This document shows positions 40,698 through 41,181 of a stretch of 41,181 bases of DNA, piece by piece. Numbering within the stretch: position 1 is the stretch's first letter; each line of letters begins with the position of its first letter. A program made the translations under genes and the position numbers. The notes under the pieces are model-generated. The model searched no databases. It had not been told where the DNA came from and was given only the letters and a program-made list of their open reading frames with translations. The stretch comes from Kineosphaera limosa NBRC 100340 (GTDB lineage Bacteria; Actinomycetota; Actinomycetes; Actinomycetales; Dermatophilaceae), in assembly GCF_000298215.1 (NCBI RefSeq), contig NZ_BAHD01000062.1, positions 1 through 41,181 on the forward strand, given 5' to 3'.

Positions 40698-40861
40698 GGT
40701 CGGCGCGGACAGGCGTCTGCGCGTCTAGGCGTCCGCGGCCAGGCGTCGGCGGCCAGGCGCCTGCGCGGACAGGGTCGGCGCGGACAGGGTCGGCGCGGAC
40801 AGGGTCGGCGCGGACAGGGTCGGCGCGGACAGGGTCGGCGCGGACAGGCGTCCGCGGCCAG
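40698..40861. repeat. 15-bp minisatellite downstream of the ABC operon
   Basis: The exact unit GGTCGGCGCGGACAG occurs once at 40698 and five times in tandem at 40773-40847. Between and after these are 14-16-bp variants such as GCGTCCGCGGCCAG (40729, 40848). About 11 units in all. It begins 49 bases after the permease stop. There is no gene around it. Confidence 0.92.
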
Positions 40862-41017
40862 GATTTCGGCCAGCACCTGCGCAGCCAGGCGTGCCGGTGG
40901 CACTGCGGTGGGGTGGCTGAGCGCTCTACCTCGCGAGGAGACGACCGTGGGTCGGGCTGCGTCGATTGTCTCGGGCTCGGACGGCCCGCATGGGTGCGCC
41001 CCACAGCCCAAACGCTA

Positions 41018-41033
41018 TGTGATGCAGATCACT
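41018..41033. promoter_or_regulatory. CRP/GlxR-type binding site
   Basis: TGTGA-TGCAGA-TCACT matches the TGTGA-N6-TCACA consensus in nine of ten conserved positions. It lies about 115 bases before a promoter-like sequence at the window end, suggesting control of a gene beyond the window by the Crp protein encoded at 24678. Confidence 0.65.
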
Positions 41034-41146
41034 CCCCCTGGGCGTCGACGATGGCCACGAGATTGCTTGCGTCCCAACGAAACTCATCGCCTCTTTAGTG
41101 AAACTGAATCCCCCTGCGCTGCAATGGATTTCAACTATTAATAGCG

Positions 41147-41175
41147 TTGCTGTTACAAATCCTGTTCGATAGTGT
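41147..41175 (+). promoter_or_regulatory. Candidate SigA-type promoter at the window end
   Basis: TTGCTG (41147-41152) and TAGTGT (41170-41175) are 17 bases apart, within a stretch from 41070 that is far less GC-rich than the rest of the window. The gene it would drive is outside the window. Confidence 0.5.
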
Positions 41176-41181
41176 TTCCGG

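Noticed and set aside
40773-40847. Possible CRISPR array
   Set aside because: Units are 15 bp and directly contiguous with no unique spacers, and no cas gene is present.
40369-41004. Minus-strand open frame containing a VRADP pentapeptide array
   Set aside because: The array is the translation of the 15-bp minisatellite. The rest of the frame has no family motif, overlaps the permease gene antisense and has no ribosome site.

Overview
The window is GC-rich DNA with G/C-biased third codon positions, GTG starts, four-base ATGA/GTGA overlaps and a WhiB protein. These point to Actinomycetota. The block from acs (13977) to the metallophosphoesterase (34534) follows the gene order that I recall for Mycobacterium tuberculosis Rv3667-Rv3683 (acs, holin-like, EphE-like, MarP, CoA Nudix, nth, Crp, metallo-beta-lactamase, RidA, DUF4177, paired Get3/ArsA ATPases, whiB4, ponA2, metallophosphoesterase). 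PFK, a toxin-antitoxin pair and a GntR gene lie between acs and the holin-like gene. A suborder such as Micrococcales is only a guess.

Region 1 (1-6721) looks like a carboxylate uptake module. A partial minus-strand gene is divergent from a LytS-type kinase, followed by a LytTR regulator, a small membrane protein and a sodium:solute symporter. A regulatory gap then leads to a DUF485 protein and an ActP-type acetate symporter. That gap (4447-4528) holds two palindromes and two LytTR-consensus boxes exactly 21 bp apart, so the regulator probably controls the downstream operon.

Region 2 (6984-12319) has a secreted subtilase, then a proton-pumping pyrophosphatase with a lipobox-like N-terminus, translationally coupled to a GT-B glycosyltransferase. 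Region 3 (12381-13857) is a decayed islet with an RHS/YD-repeat fragment on the minus strand. Region 4 (13977-19292) holds acetyl-CoA synthetase, a duplicated 44-bp element, a Phd/VapC-type toxin-antitoxin pair and a two-domain eukaryotic-type phosphofructokinase. The toxin-antitoxin pair lies between the phosphofructokinase 3' end and a decayed second copy of that 3' end.

Region 5 (19514-34754) is the conserved stress, redox and envelope neighbourhood, ending in tRNA-Pro(CGG). Region 6 (35093-40649) is aspartokinase with an aspartate-semialdehyde-dehydrogenase-like gene that lacks the catalytic cysteine, divergent from an ABC operon whose ATPase has lost its catalytic motifs. The window ends in a 15-bp minisatellite, a CRP-type palindrome and an AT-rich promoter for a gene beyond the edge.

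Three themes recur. (1) Many genes appear leaderless, with a TANNNT -10 box six or seven bases before the start codon. (2) Short tandem repeats lie over or just after stop codons (periods 14, 16, 31, 26 bp), while repeats inside genes have periods of 12 or 15 bp. (3) Several family members have lost catalytic residues: the semialdehyde dehydrogenase, the ABC ATPase, the alpha/beta hydrolase and the PFK C-terminal half.
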